64,000 nucleotides of DNA from Mucilaginibacter sp. OK098 (GTDB taxonomy: Bacteria; Bacteroidota; Bacteroidia; Sphingobacteriales; Sphingobacteriaceae), in contig NZ_FRCM01000009.1 of assembly GCF_900142915.1 (NCBI RefSeq), positions 124,001 through 188,000 of the forward strand. Direction: 5' to 3'. The position numbers were made by a program, and so were the translations under genes. The notes under the pieces were generated by a model. That model saw only the letters and a list, made by a program, of their open reading frames with translations. It searched no databases and was not told the DNA's origin. Shown here one piece after another: positions 15,999 through 24,320 of this stretch (positions are counted from its first letter, which is position 1; each line of letters opens with the position of its first letter).

Positions 15999-16341
15999 GC
16001 GTTCCATTTTTCCACACGGAACAAGCGGAACGCTGTGAAACATGTTGATTATAAGAGCGTTACGCTTTTTAGTCTTTGTAATCTATTCATAATCAGCATA
16101 TTCCACTTTTGGGTTGATTGAAATTTGATGGTTTTCATGCTTTAATTAACCGATATAGATGCAATTTATGACCGCAGACCCGGCAAAGCGTTCCATTTTT
16201 GTACACGGAACACCCGGAAGACTGTGAAACATGTTGATTATAAGGCCATTGCGTTTTTTGATGCTTGTAATTTGCTCATAATCAGCGTGTTTCAGTTTTT
16301 GAGTTAATTGAAATTGATGCTTTTGCCTGCTTTAACTGAAC
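15999..16341. repeat. Two tandem copies of a ~153-bp hairpin-rich repeat
   Basis: Copies at about 15999-16151 and 16188-16341 (period 189 bp) share GCGTTCCATTTTT..ACACGGAACA, CTGTGAAACATGTTGATTAT and the following segments to the end, with scattered differences. Within each, AACATGTTGATTATAAG pairs imperfectly with a downstream CATAATCAGC segment, forming a long hairpin. No coding frame is shared. The remainder of the 15977-16452 gap shows nothing else. Confidence 0.7.
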
Positions 16342-16452
16342 AATGCGGCAGCAGGAAAATGCTTGCGGATTTTTATTAGGTGCGCTAAACTGTTAATAAT
16401 CAGTATATTTAATAAATGTTCCATATCCTTAACCGTTTAAAATAGCCTTGAC

Positions 16453-17391
16453 ATGAAAAAAACGATAATTAAATCGGCAGGCCTGATGCTTCTGTTTACG
16501 CTCATTCTATCTGCGAAATCTGCTCTGGGCATAGAAAATATTAAACCAGCCTCGCCCTCACCCGGATTTAAACATCAATACGCGCAGGTTAACGGGGTTA
16601 GGATCCACTATGTTATTGGCGGGAAGGGTGAGCCCCTATTACTGGTTCATGGCTTCGGACAAAATTGGTATATGTGGAACCGGCTATTGCCCGAGCTTTC
16701 AAAGCATTTTACCGTGATTGCACCTGATATGAGGGGCGTTGGCGAATCCGGTAAACCCACGGGCGGATACGACAAAAAAAACATGGCGGTTGACCTGCAT
16801 GACCTGATGAAGCAATTGGGTTACAAGCATATTAACCTTGCCGGGCATGATATCGGTTTAATGGTTGCCTATGCTTATGCAGCACAATTTCAGAGTGATG
16901 TAAAAAAGATCGCGCTGATGGACGCCCTATTGCCGGGCGTAGAGCCGGTATGGAGCCAGGTGCGTGCGCAGGCCTGGTGGTTTGGCTTTTTCGCGATGCC
17001 TAACTCCGGGGAAATTGTGGCGGGGAAGGCCGGCCTTTTTTTGAAGGGATTTTGGCCTGTAGTTGGCTATGTGAAAAATCCCTTTACCAAAACCGAGGAA
17101 AATGAATTCATCAGGGCCTATTCGGTACCCGGCGCTACTACCGGGGCTTTCCACTGGTTTGGCGAATTTAACCACGATGCAAAGGACAACCTGGAATTAA
17201 TGAAAACCAAACTCCGGATGCCCTTGCTTTCATTGGGGGCTGACCACTCTGCTGGCTCATACCTCGCGGCTCACTCGCGCCTGGTGGCGATAAACGTAAA
17301 GGAAGTGATTATTAAAGGCTCGGGTCACTGGGTTGTACAGGAACAAACCGCACAAGTGCAAAAAGCGTTGTTGGATTTCTTTTTGGATTAA
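16453..17391 (+). CDS. Exported alpha/beta hydrolase of the epoxide-hydrolase/dehalogenase type
   Basis: 312 residues with an N-terminal signal peptide (MKKTIIKSAGLMLLFTLILS, cleavage near ALG), so it acts in the periplasm. HGFGQNWYMW provides the oxyanion loop. The nucleophile elbow is GHDIG (Asp133), as in epoxide hydrolases and haloalkane dehalogenases rather than Ser hydrolases. The general base is the His in GSGHWVVQEQ near residue 292. A cap domain rich in Trp (QAWWFGFF) lies between. The substrate is not predictable. It stands alone. Confidence 0.88.
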   Translation: MKKTIIKSAGLMLLFTLILSAKSALGIENIKPASPSPGFKHQYAQVNGVRIHYVIGGKGEPLLLVHGFGQNWYMWNRLLPELSKHFTVIAPDMRGVGESGKPTGGYDKKNMAVDLHDLMKQLGYKHINLAGHDIGLMVAYAYAAQFQSDVKKIALMDALLPGVEPVWSQVRAQAWWFGFFAMPNSGEIVAGKAGLFLKGFWPVVGYVKNPFTKTEENEFIRAYSVPGATTGAFHWFGEFNHDAKDNLELMKTKLRMPLLSLGADHSAGSYLAAHSRLVAINVKEVIIKGSGHWVVQEQTAQVQKALLDFFLD

Positions 17392-17455
17392 ATAATCGTG
17401 TTTCGTTGGGTAATGGCTATATAAATGATTTCATATTCATTTTGCATGTATACGA

Positions 17456-18064
17456 CTATGTCCCGTATTTGTTTTTGTGCCACTCCACATACCGGCGCAG
17501 CTTGGTAAACGCTATTAACTCATCTCTTTCGGGAATTGAAGGTAGGCTTTCCACCTCCACATAGCCGATATCCAACGCACACGAGTGCTCTCCTAATAAG
17601 CAATCCAATGCTAAATAAGCAGCGGTTAAAAAATCCTTTTTGAGGTTGGGGTCATATCCCTCTGCATATATTCTTACCCCAAGTTGCGTTGACGCTTTAT
17701 TGCTGAGTGGGATAAAATACATTTCTTCCGGATTAAGCTTAATGCCGTTATATTCGGTAACGAAACCTGTCATAACGGGTTTAAAGGCAATTACGTTCCA
17801 ATGTTCCATCTGTGGAGCCTCGTTTACTAAAGCTTCAACTTTATCAAAAAAAGCAACATCACCTTCGGCTGTAATAATCAGATCTTGTTTTTCATCCGGA
17901 TGGCCGCCTATTTCAAAAAACAGTTTGTCGCAATAGCTGTGTAAATGCTCCAGGAAATCATCTAAAAGCCTTTCTTTTTCGTTAACATCATTCACCTGGC
18001 CGAGAAAAAAATATTTTCCTTCATTCTTTATAAACCAATCCCAGAATTGTTGTTCCTTCGACAT
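17456..18064 (-). CDS. Hypothetical cytosolic protein
   Basis: 203 residues from the ATG at 18064 (MSKEQQFWDWFIKNEGKYF). The longer frame runs back into a dispersed repeat, so I reject its extra codons, although the ATG at 18109 is possible. The pattern QFWDWFIKNEGKYF, EIGGHPDEKQDLIITAEGD and LDCLLGEHSCALDIGYVEV is seen in conserved proteins of unknown function in Bacteroidetes. There is no signal peptide or membrane segment. I do not recognise a function. Confidence 0.75.
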   Translation of the reverse strand: MSKEQQFWDWFIKNEGKYFFLGQVNDVNEKERLLDDFLEHLHSYCDKLFFEIGGHPDEKQDLIITAEGDVAFFDKVEALVNEAPQMEHWNVIAFKPVMTGFVTEYNGIKLNPEEMYFIPLSNKASTQLGVRIYAEGYDPNLKKDFLTAAYLALDCLLGEHSCALDIGYVEVESLPSIPERDELIAFTKLRRYVEWHKNKYGT

Positions 18065-18215
18065 ATTAGCGTGCATTGTAAATGATAGCACCAAAGATAT
18101 AATTTTCATTATATGCGAGGTTGCGTATAGCCGATTTGCTTCGCGTTTCCTCAGAGTCTCTCGCAGAGGACCCTGCGATGGTTTGCAGCGATACATGAAT
18201 GGAGTGTGATCTTGT

Positions 18216-18275
18216 GCATACCAGGCAAGCGGCGCAGGGCCCTCTTCAGGGATCTGCGGGGGCGAAAGGACGGGA
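18216..18275. repeat. Diverged, inverted copy of the 2465-2697 repeat
   Basis: CAAGCGGCGCAGGGCCCTCT followed by TCAGGGATCTGCGGG corresponds to the reverse complement of the hairpin part of the repeat at 2615-2697. A further partial copy (GTCTCTCGCAGAGGACCCTG) lies at 18155-18174. Confidence 0.5.
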
Positions 18276-18296
18276 ATACACTAAAATAAGAAAAAG

Positions 18297-18725
18297 ATGA
18301 GTAACATAGATTTGATACCCAATGTATCAGTGGGACAGTTAAAATTTGGAGAAAGCATTAAGAAGTACTTAAAGTATGAACACACTTATTTTAAAAAGGA
18401 TGTAAATGATATTTACATGGAAGATAATTATGAATTTATAGATCCACCTATTATTGTCTTTGTAAACAGTAGTAATAAAATTTCATCCATTACTTGTAAC
18501 GTTGGGTGTTTTTGGAAGGGTGAAAATTTGATCGGGTTCCCAATAAATGAATTTATAAAATTGTCAGGCATAGAACCGGATAGAAAAGAAAAACTTTATG
18601 TAATGACAGCTTATAATAAAGGACAAAGACAGGATGTTTATGATTTTGAATCACTAGGATTGCAAATTTGGGTTTGGAAGAATAAGATTGTTACAGTAGG
18701 TTGTACAAATTATGATTTGGATTAA
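18297..18725 (+). CDS. Hypothetical AT-rich protein
   Basis: 142 residues, clearly more AT-rich than flanking genes, which suggests transfer. No signal peptide or membrane segment. The layout (VSVGQLKFGESIKKYL at the N-terminus, alternating strands, then FESLGLQIWVWKNKIVTVGC) resembles small single-domain proteins of the kind often annotated as immunity-like, but I cannot assign it to a family. It precedes the McrBC region on the same strand, with a palindromic repeat between. Confidence 0.7.
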   Translation: MSNIDLIPNVSVGQLKFGESIKKYLKYEHTYFKKDVNDIYMEDNYEFIDPPIIVFVNSSNKISSITCNVGCFWKGENLIGFPINEFIKLSGIEPDRKEKLYVMTAYNKGQRQDVYDFESLGLQIWVWKNKIVTVGCTNYDLD

Positions 18726-18784
18726 TTAATCATATAAGAAACAAGTTGATTTTGTGTCATTTCTGTCTCCGCCGGGTCTCGCCC

Positions 18785-18936
18785 GCTGCCGCCCCGATTT
18801 ATCAGGGTGGCCCGCTGATAAGCAACGCGCAGATAAGTATTAGGGCTGCAAAATTCCATATCCCCCCCGAGAGTGCAACACGCCATAGCAGTGGGGCTAC
18901 TTAAACGCGGGCCACCTGATAAATCGGGGCGGCTGC
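18785..18936. repeat. Long inverted repeat at the left edge of the McrBC island
   Basis: Arms of about 30 bp (18785-18815 and 18907-18936) share GCCGCCCCGATTTATCAGG and GGCCCGC, with one extra base in the left arm. The outer sequence ACTTAAACGCGGGCCAC followed by GGCTGCGGAAAAACGCTTGT reappears in reverse orientation and diverged form at about 23890-23950, on the other side of the defence genes. Confidence 0.7.
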
Positions 18937-19044
18937 GGAAAAACGCTTGTGGTAGCAGGGGCAGAATACATTTGAAAATCCCGCCATTAATAGTAATTTC
19001 ACCTTTCGTTAAACCTGTCCATTTTGTTAGCAAAGCCACGTTTT

Positions 19045-19374
19045 ATGGATGATTGGAAGAAAATACAAGAGCAACTAAAAAATTTCCGGGATGAGCGCGA
19101 CTGGGCGCAGTTTCATAATGGTAAAGATTTAGCCTTAGCGTTATCTATAGAAGCTGCTGAGTTGAATGAATTATTTCTCTGGAAAAATGCTGACGACGCA
19201 AACGTAGAAAAAATTAAAGACGAACTTGCCGATGTGTTAGGTTATGCCCTATTAATTGCTGAAAAATACAATCTTGATATTAACGAGATAGTAAAAAATA
19301 AAATAGCCAAAAACGCGGAAAAATATCCGATTGAAAAAGCGAAGGGTTCAGCTAAAAAATATAACACTTTTTAA
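19045..19374 (+). CDS. MazG-like nucleotide pyrophosphohydrolase
   Basis: 109 residues from the ATG at 19045 (MDDWKKIQEQLKNFRDERDW); an upstream TTG at 19024 is less likely. All-alpha NTP pyrophosphatase of the MazG/RS21-C6 (dCTPase) type, with the metal-binding motifs SIEAAELNELFLW and KDELADVLGYAL (Glu, Glu, Glu and Asp). It would hydrolyse (d)NTPs to monophosphates, for house-cleaning of damaged nucleotides or nucleotide depletion. Only 3 bp separate its stop from the start of the broken head-domain segment of the McrB gene, so it is the first gene of the defence operon. Confidence 0.88.
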   Translation: MDDWKKIQEQLKNFRDERDWAQFHNGKDLALALSIEAAELNELFLWKNADDANVEKIKDELADVLGYALLIAEKYNLDINEIVKNKIAKNAEKYPIEKAKGSAKKYNTF

Positions 19375-19377
19375 ACC

Positions 19378-19649
19378 ATGCGGATTCCTGACAATATAAA
19401 CAAGCAACATTTGCTCAAGGCAATCCAAAAAATAAAAAGTGAGAGGGTTCCGAAAGGAGCAGACTCCCAATACTATGATGTTATATTCGAAGATGATTTG
19501 TACCGTCAAAGCTAATAGTTTCTTATGCAATTTATTTGTAAATGGAACAACTTTAGATAGAGATTCATTTGCTGGTGGCCTAAATACCCCTACATTTAAG
19601 TTATAAAAAAAATGGGGTTAAAATTGCCCGAAAACCTAATACCGGAGGG
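19378..19649 (+). pseudogene. Frameshifted N-terminal 'head' domain formerly fused to McrB
   Basis: The ATG at 19378 opens a 45-codon frame reading MRIPDNINKQHLLKAIQKIK, then VPKGADSQYYDVIFEDDLY, typical of the N-terminal head domain found on many Mcr-type and HNH restriction proteins (IP..I...H...AI..I....VP..R.S..Y.L....YPPK). At the conserved YPPK site the frame breaks. The next pieces of the same domain continue in other phases: SKLIVSYA at 19506-19529, NLFVNGTTLDRDSFAGGLNT and TFKL at 19529-19603, and KKNGVKIARKPNTGG from 19605, which runs in frame into the McrB start at 19650. Two 1-base losses and one 1-base gain explain everything. The reading is direct; decay versus sequencing error cannot be decided here. 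Confidence 0.75.
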
Positions 19650-21338
19650 ATGAAAAAAATTAAACTGTATGACGTTCATGGGGTAAGTGCGACTTCAAAT
19701 TATAAGTCACTTATTACCGATGATGAGCAATATTTTTATTGGGATAATAAACGATTTATCAACTACCTGCCCGGCGACGTCGTTTTTTGGATAAACCGAC
19801 TAGACAAGGAGGTTTTATATACCGAGATCGACAAAACCGATGTTGTGCCAACCTTCAAAGATGGTAGAAATTTAGTTATAGACGGCGACTATCATGTTTT
19901 TGCGAAAGCACAAACCGAAAGTCAGTTTGAAGTATTTTATAGATTTAAAATTCTAAAAAAAATAAAAATTATTGACGGTTGGAGCTATACTGATACTGGA
20001 ACTTTTTCCGCCCAATTAATGGCATATATCCTTTATGAAGATGGCGTTGGAGATGCAGCCAAACGGATCAGTAAAATAGATGACCTTATTAAATTGTTCA
20101 CAAATGGTCCGGCATTTGAGTTGTTAAATGCCGCTAAAAATCTTCTTTTAGAAAAGAAAACAGGAAGTAAGTCTTTAATGAAAGAGCCCATTTCAAGGGT
20201 AGTTGCTTTTTCGCCAAAAGAAATTGTTGATCATATACACGAATATTTAAACAACAGGGGCTTTAAATATCATTACGAAGAAATCGCTAATTTCTTTTTG
20301 GCTTTGAAAACCAAACCGTTTATTATTCTCGCTGGTATTTCTGGAACTGGAAAAACACAACTTCCTCGAATGTTTGCACAAGCAATCGGGATGAAAGCTA
20401 ATATAATTCAAGTGCCGGTAAGGCCAGACTGGACTGATGGCAGCGATCTTTTAGGTTACACTTCTTTAGATGGTAAATTTGTTCCGAAGAACTTGACTAT
20501 TGCAATAGAGAAAGCCAATTTAAAACCTAACGAACCGCACTTCTTCATCTTAGATGAAATGAACTTGGCTCGTGTCGAACATTATTTTAGTGATTTTTTA
20601 AGCATTATTGAGACTCGAGAATGGACGGATAAAAAGGGTTCTAATATTGTAACCGATTCTATACTATCTGAAGAAGTTTTCCAAAACGGCAAGAACAGCG
20701 AGGGTTTTAAAAAATTGGGGTGGCCTAAAAACCTATATTTAATTGGAACTGTAAATATGGATGAAACCACTCATGCATTTTCAAGAAAAGTGTTGGATAG
20801 GGCTAACTCTATTGAAATGAACGATATCGATTTAGACTGGATTATACCGTCATCTTCTGTTGTGAATAATCTATCCGACGTTACTAATTCCTTCTTGGAA
20901 GCAGAGTATTTGATGTCAATAGATTTATCAGGTGATGATAGAAAGTCTATTGATGATGAAATTAATATTTTGAAAAAAGTAAATAAAATACTACAAACTG
21001 CAGATATGCAGTTTGCTTATCGCGTTCGGGACGAAATAGCATTTTATTTGATTTTGAATAAAAAATACAACTTGATTAATGATAACGCCGCTTTAGATTT
21101 TCAACTCGTTCAAAAAATATTACCAAGAATTCATGGCAGTTCGGAAAGAATTCAAAGAGTACTTATTGATCTTTTGAACCTATTAGAAGGTAAAGCGTTT
21201 AAAAGTGAGACCTTTAGTTATTTAGAAATTGAAAAGACTTTTGATGATGGCGATTTAAAATACAGAAGATCAATTAAAAAGATTTTATTCATGTTAAAAC
21301 GTTTTGATGAAGACCGCTTTACATCATTTTGGCTTTGA
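19650..21338 (+). CDS. McrB-type AAA+ NTPase of a type IV (modification-dependent) restriction system
   Basis: Motor subunit that uses GTP to drive cleavage of modified DNA by the McrC-type partner. 562 residues. Residues 1-110 (LPGDVVFWINR region) may be a small DNA-recognition domain, possibly PUA/EVE-like, but this is a guess. The AAA+ module has Walker A GISGTGKT (229-236), Walker B FFILDEMN (298-305) and GTVNMDETTH (366-375), equivalent to the McrB NTxD-type signature, followed by RKVLDRAN. The ATG follows GGAGG closely. Upstream sequence encodes a frameshifted head domain in the same orientation, so this ORF is probably a shortened version of a larger protein. Codon use is AT-rich relative to flanking genes. 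Confidence 0.88.
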   Translation: MKKIKLYDVHGVSATSNYKSLITDDEQYFYWDNKRFINYLPGDVVFWINRLDKEVLYTEIDKTDVVPTFKDGRNLVIDGDYHVFAKAQTESQFEVFYRFKILKKIKIIDGWSYTDTGTFSAQLMAYILYEDGVGDAAKRISKIDDLIKLFTNGPAFELLNAAKNLLLEKKTGSKSLMKEPISRVVAFSPKEIVDHIHEYLNNRGFKYHYEEIANFFLALKTKPFIILAGISGTGKTQLPRMFAQAIGMKANIIQVPVRPDWTDGSDLLGYTSLDGKFVPKNLTIAIEKANLKPNEPHFFILDEMNLARVEHYFSDFLSIIETREWTDKKGSNIVTDSILSEEVFQNGKNSEGFKKLGWPKNLYLIGTVNMDETTHAFSRKVLDRANSIEMNDIDLDWIIPSSSVVNNLSDVTNSFLEAEYLMSIDLSGDDRKSIDDEINILKKVNKILQTADMQFAYRVRDEIAFYLILNKKYNLINDNAALDFQLVQKILPRIHGSSERIQRVLIDLLNLLEGKAFKSETFSYLEIEKTFDDGDLKYRRSIKKILFMLKRFDEDRFTSFWL

Positions 21339-23755
21339 GCGATATCCTGACATATAGTTTTTCAGCCGATGGTCGCGGTCTATTGGATTTACAATTAGAT
21401 AAACCCAATAAGCAGGTATATAATGATTCGCTGCCAAAATTTAAATCTTATAAAATTGAGGGACTTCATTCACAAGTACCTTTAGACTCTTTATGCTTTT
21501 TTGAATGGCAAAAAATTCAATACACCTATATTATCGAAGAAGGCCATAATTTTATAGCCCCTTTCGAATTAATTATAAATAGCCGGAGAGAAAAGACATC
21601 CATAAAAAAAGAAAACCTTCATTTGTTAATAGGAACATTTGCCTTTAATGATCAAGTCGGCGATACAAGGATTGAAATAAAGGATGCCGCAAACCGCTTG
21701 ATTTTCGGACTGGAAGCCGAAGTGTTTCCGCAGAAGATGGATTATAAATCGGACTACAAGGCAATGATGTCCGAAATCGCCCTGATTATCCAAAATTTGG
21801 CTTTCGATTCTTTGAAAGATACTTTTAAGAGAAGCAGAGCGAGAGTGACTGGAGTCGCCACAAAAAACGAATGGTGGAATATACTTGATGCCTTATTTGA
21901 ACAAATTGTTCAAAACATCTACGTAATAAAACGGCAGCCAAAACATGAAATAAGAACACGGGAAGTTGTGTTGCCCATTGAAAAAATAAAGCAAGCTTCA
22001 AAAAAGAATGTCGAGTGGTTTCGAAAGAACGCAAAACACTCTAATGATAAAGGAGTTGGATTTAAAATCAGTTCTGAGAACGCATATTCACGAGCTTTAT
22101 CTGCAAAAAAATATGTGACTTATGACACGTACGAAAATCGGTTTATTAAATGGGCGGTAAAGAATATTATTGAACAGATAAGACGATATAAAAAACATAT
22201 AGGGGAATCTTCAGAAAAATCAGATTACAGCCCGTTAATAACGCGGATGAATTACTATCAGAGTAGGCTTCAATCTTTTCTTCATGAAAGTCCTTTTAGT
22301 GAAGTCTCCGAATTCGAAAAACGGTCATATTTTTCAACTTCTTTAACTCATGGCGCGGGATATAGAGATTTAATGCACGTCTATTTATTATTGCTACGAG
22401 GCTTGGAAATAGCCGAAAACGAAATTTTTAAAATAGAGCAAAAAAATATTTCTACACTATATGAATATTGGTGCTTTCTAAAATTGGTTCAGCTTTTAAA
22501 AGAACAAACAGGTTCAGAAATGGAATACCAAAACCTCATTCAAATAAAAGCTAACAAATTTGTTATAGAGTTAAAAAAAGGTGACGAGTCTAAAGTGAAG
22601 TTCAGAAACCCACACAGTAAAACAGTCACATCTATTTACTTTAACAAAGAGTTCGGCAAAGCAGGCAGACACGTTTTTACATTTAATCAAAGACCAGATT
22701 ATTCTATAGAATTTAAAAAAGACGGATACAAAAATTCTTTTTGGTACCTGTTTGATGCAAAATATCGCTTTGATGAAAGGACGGAAGGAGGAGATCAAAA
22801 CTACAGCGTACCTCAAGATGCGATAGGTCAGTTACACCGGTACAGGGACGCTATTTTACATAGTAAACTTACTGAAACGCCGTATAGGAAAGCCATCAAA
22901 AACTTAGGCGGAATCATTTTATATCCTTACCCGCTTTCAGAAGAGGCCTTTTTAACAAATAATTATTTTCATAGCATAAAAGAAGTAAATATTGGCGCCA
23001 TGCCGTTTTTGCCAAGTAAAACCGGACTGGTAAATAATTTGTTAAATGAACTGATAACTAAACTACCCGAAGAACATTTTGAAAATTTTATCGAAATGGA
23101 TAGGTCGGAATATGAAGAAAATCAAAGCAAATGGAACGAATGGATTACTATAGGAACGATTCCCAAAACAAACATTGAACAGAGGCGATCATTTATTAAT
23201 GATAAAAATATTTACCATATCCCTTTTGTAAGAAATACTAATTCAAGGCTGTATTTATCTAAGTCAATTCTTTTGTATGATTCTATATCACAAACCGCGG
23301 AGTTATGTAAAATCAAAGATTGGGAAATCTGCACGAATGTTGAACTAGAGCAAAAAGGTGTCACCTGGCAATTAAATCATTCAAAATATATAATATTTAA
23401 TTTAACAGAACGCCACTTGATTGAGATTCCGGGAAAGATTGGTTCAATTCGGGGCTACCAGTATACTACCCCTTTGGGCTTAGAAAAGTATAGAAAAACC
23501 AAGAATAAAAATTATTTCTATATCACTAATCCCGACGCTGCAAGATTGCTTAACGAATTATCATCTACGGGAACAGCATGTGATATCGCCTGGAAGAATG
23601 ATTTAAATGATCCCTCATTAATCCAATTTGCAGTCGGAAGCTTAAAAATTTTATCGTCTAATATTTTTAAGCCTTTGCATTTTGAAGTAAATGGCGTCCA
23701 GGTTTCACTAAGTGAGGTTCTAAATATTGCACAATCTCGAGATTTAAGTAATTGA
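21329..23755 (+). CDS. McrC-type nuclease (DUF2357 plus PD-(D/E)XK domain)
   Basis: Nuclease subunit of the McrBC-like system, 808 residues. The N-terminal half matches the DUF2357 type (AYSRALSAKKYVTYDTYENR followed by FIKWAVKNIIEQIRRYKKHI). The nuclease core near 465-500 shows RPDYSIEF and WYLFDAKYRFDE, a PD-(D/E)XK arrangement (Asp, then Asp-Ala-Lys). About 200 more residues follow it (SRLYLSKSIL, WEICTNVELEQKG), longer than classic McrC. There is no ATG: TTG at 21329, or TTG at 21335 which overlaps the McrB stop as TTGA, both give translational coupling. The right end of the defence operon. Confidence 0.88.
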   Translation: MALSDILTYSFSADGRGLLDLQLDKPNKQVYNDSLPKFKSYKIEGLHSQVPLDSLCFFEWQKIQYTYIIEEGHNFIAPFELIINSRREKTSIKKENLHLLIGTFAFNDQVGDTRIEIKDAANRLIFGLEAEVFPQKMDYKSDYKAMMSEIALIIQNLAFDSLKDTFKRSRARVTGVATKNEWWNILDALFEQIVQNIYVIKRQPKHEIRTREVVLPIEKIKQASKKNVEWFRKNAKHSNDKGVGFKISSENAYSRALSAKKYVTYDTYENRFIKWAVKNIIEQIRRYKKHIGESSEKSDYSPLITRMNYYQSRLQSFLHESPFSEVSEFEKRSYFSTSLTHGAGYRDLMHVYLLLLRGLEIAENEIFKIEQKNISTLYEYWCFLKLVQLLKEQTGSEMEYQNLIQIKANKFVIELKKGDESKVKFRNPHSKTVTSIYFNKEFGKAGRHVFTFNQRPDYSIEFKKDGYKNSFWYLFDAKYRFDERTEGGDQNYSVPQDAIGQLHRYRDAILHSKLTETPYRKAIKNLGGIILYPYPLSEEAFLTNNYFHSIKEVNIGAMPFLPSKTGLVNNLLNELITKLPEEHFENFIEMDRSEYEENQSKWNEWITIGTIPKTNIEQRRSFINDKNIYHIPFVRNTNSRLYLSKSILLYDSISQTAELCKIKDWEICTNVELEQKGVTWQLNHSKYIIFNLTERHLIEIPGKIGSIRGYQYTTPLGLEKYRKTKNKNYFYITNPDAARLLNELSSTGTACDIAWKNDLNDPSLIQFAVGSLKILSSNIFKPLHFEVNGVQVSLSEVLNIAQSRDLSN

Positions 23756-23829
23756 TTGCTTGTTATAACTATGGTTTTACGACAGCCTATAGCGAAAAGA
23801 TTAACATTAGTGATGGCAGTGGATATTAG

Positions 23830-23990
23830 CCTCCGCGCTTAATGCCACGATGGGATCGGCACAAGCCTCACAGGCGTATAAACCCCGTTACCGCAAGCGG
23901 TTTTCCGCTGCCGCAAGGCTCCTACCTTGTGGCCCGCGTTTAGGTAGCACACATACTATGCAGCAAAATGCTTAGGGTACGCAAAAGCTT
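23830..23990. repeat. Palindromic repeat at the right edge of the McrBC island
   Basis: Contains CCGCAAGCGGTTTTCCGCTG, an AAGGCTCCTACCTT hairpin and TGGCCCGCGTTTAGGTAGC. In reverse orientation, the order GTAGC, AAACGCGGGCCA, hairpin, GCTGCGGAAAA, CGCTTG matches the element at about 18895-18955. The 23756-24206 stretch contains no convincing gene; a short frame at 24066-24311 is a chance ORF. A 'caactcaatcaacc' phrase repeat lies at 24133-24175. Confidence 0.55.
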
Positions 23991-24206
23991 AATAGTTTAT
24001 GGTTACCAAAAAATTACGTTAGCGATAGAAACGGATACCGGCCTGAGCCTAATGCCTGCAGCCGTATGAGCAGAAAGCGCGCCCTCGCTTCCATCACCAA
24101 CGGAAAAACCACCCAAATCCCCCTCCCAAAACCTACTCAACTCATTCAACCCAATCAACTAAACCAACTAATTCAAAAAAATATAACAACATGTTCTTAC
24201 AAAACG

Positions 24207-24214
24207 TATCTTTG
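24207..24214 (+). promoter_or_regulatory. Candidate carB -7 promoter element
   Basis: TATCTTTG is a perfect match to the Bacteroidetes -7 consensus TAnnTTTG, 106 bp upstream of the carB start. It implies a leader of about 100 nt. No terminator or riboswitch-like fold is evident in that leader. Confidence 0.5.
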
Positions 24215-24320
24215 CACCCCGACAAGAAGATTACCCGAATTGCGGAATGCAGGATACACAATTTCGGAAGTTTTAAGTTGGCATTTCGCACCAGGCGGTT
24301 TTCTTGAATAAAAAAAGAAC

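Noticed and set aside
18739..19000. Possible transposon end or attachment site next to the McrBC island
   Set aside because: The palindromes are related on both sides of the island, but no transposase, integrase, target duplication or tRNA gene is visible, so I report only repeats.
24066..24311. 81-codon plus-strand ORF upstream of carB
   Set aside because: Low-complexity Pro/Thr/Gln/Asn sequence encoded by a phrase repeat, and it contains the likely carB promoter.
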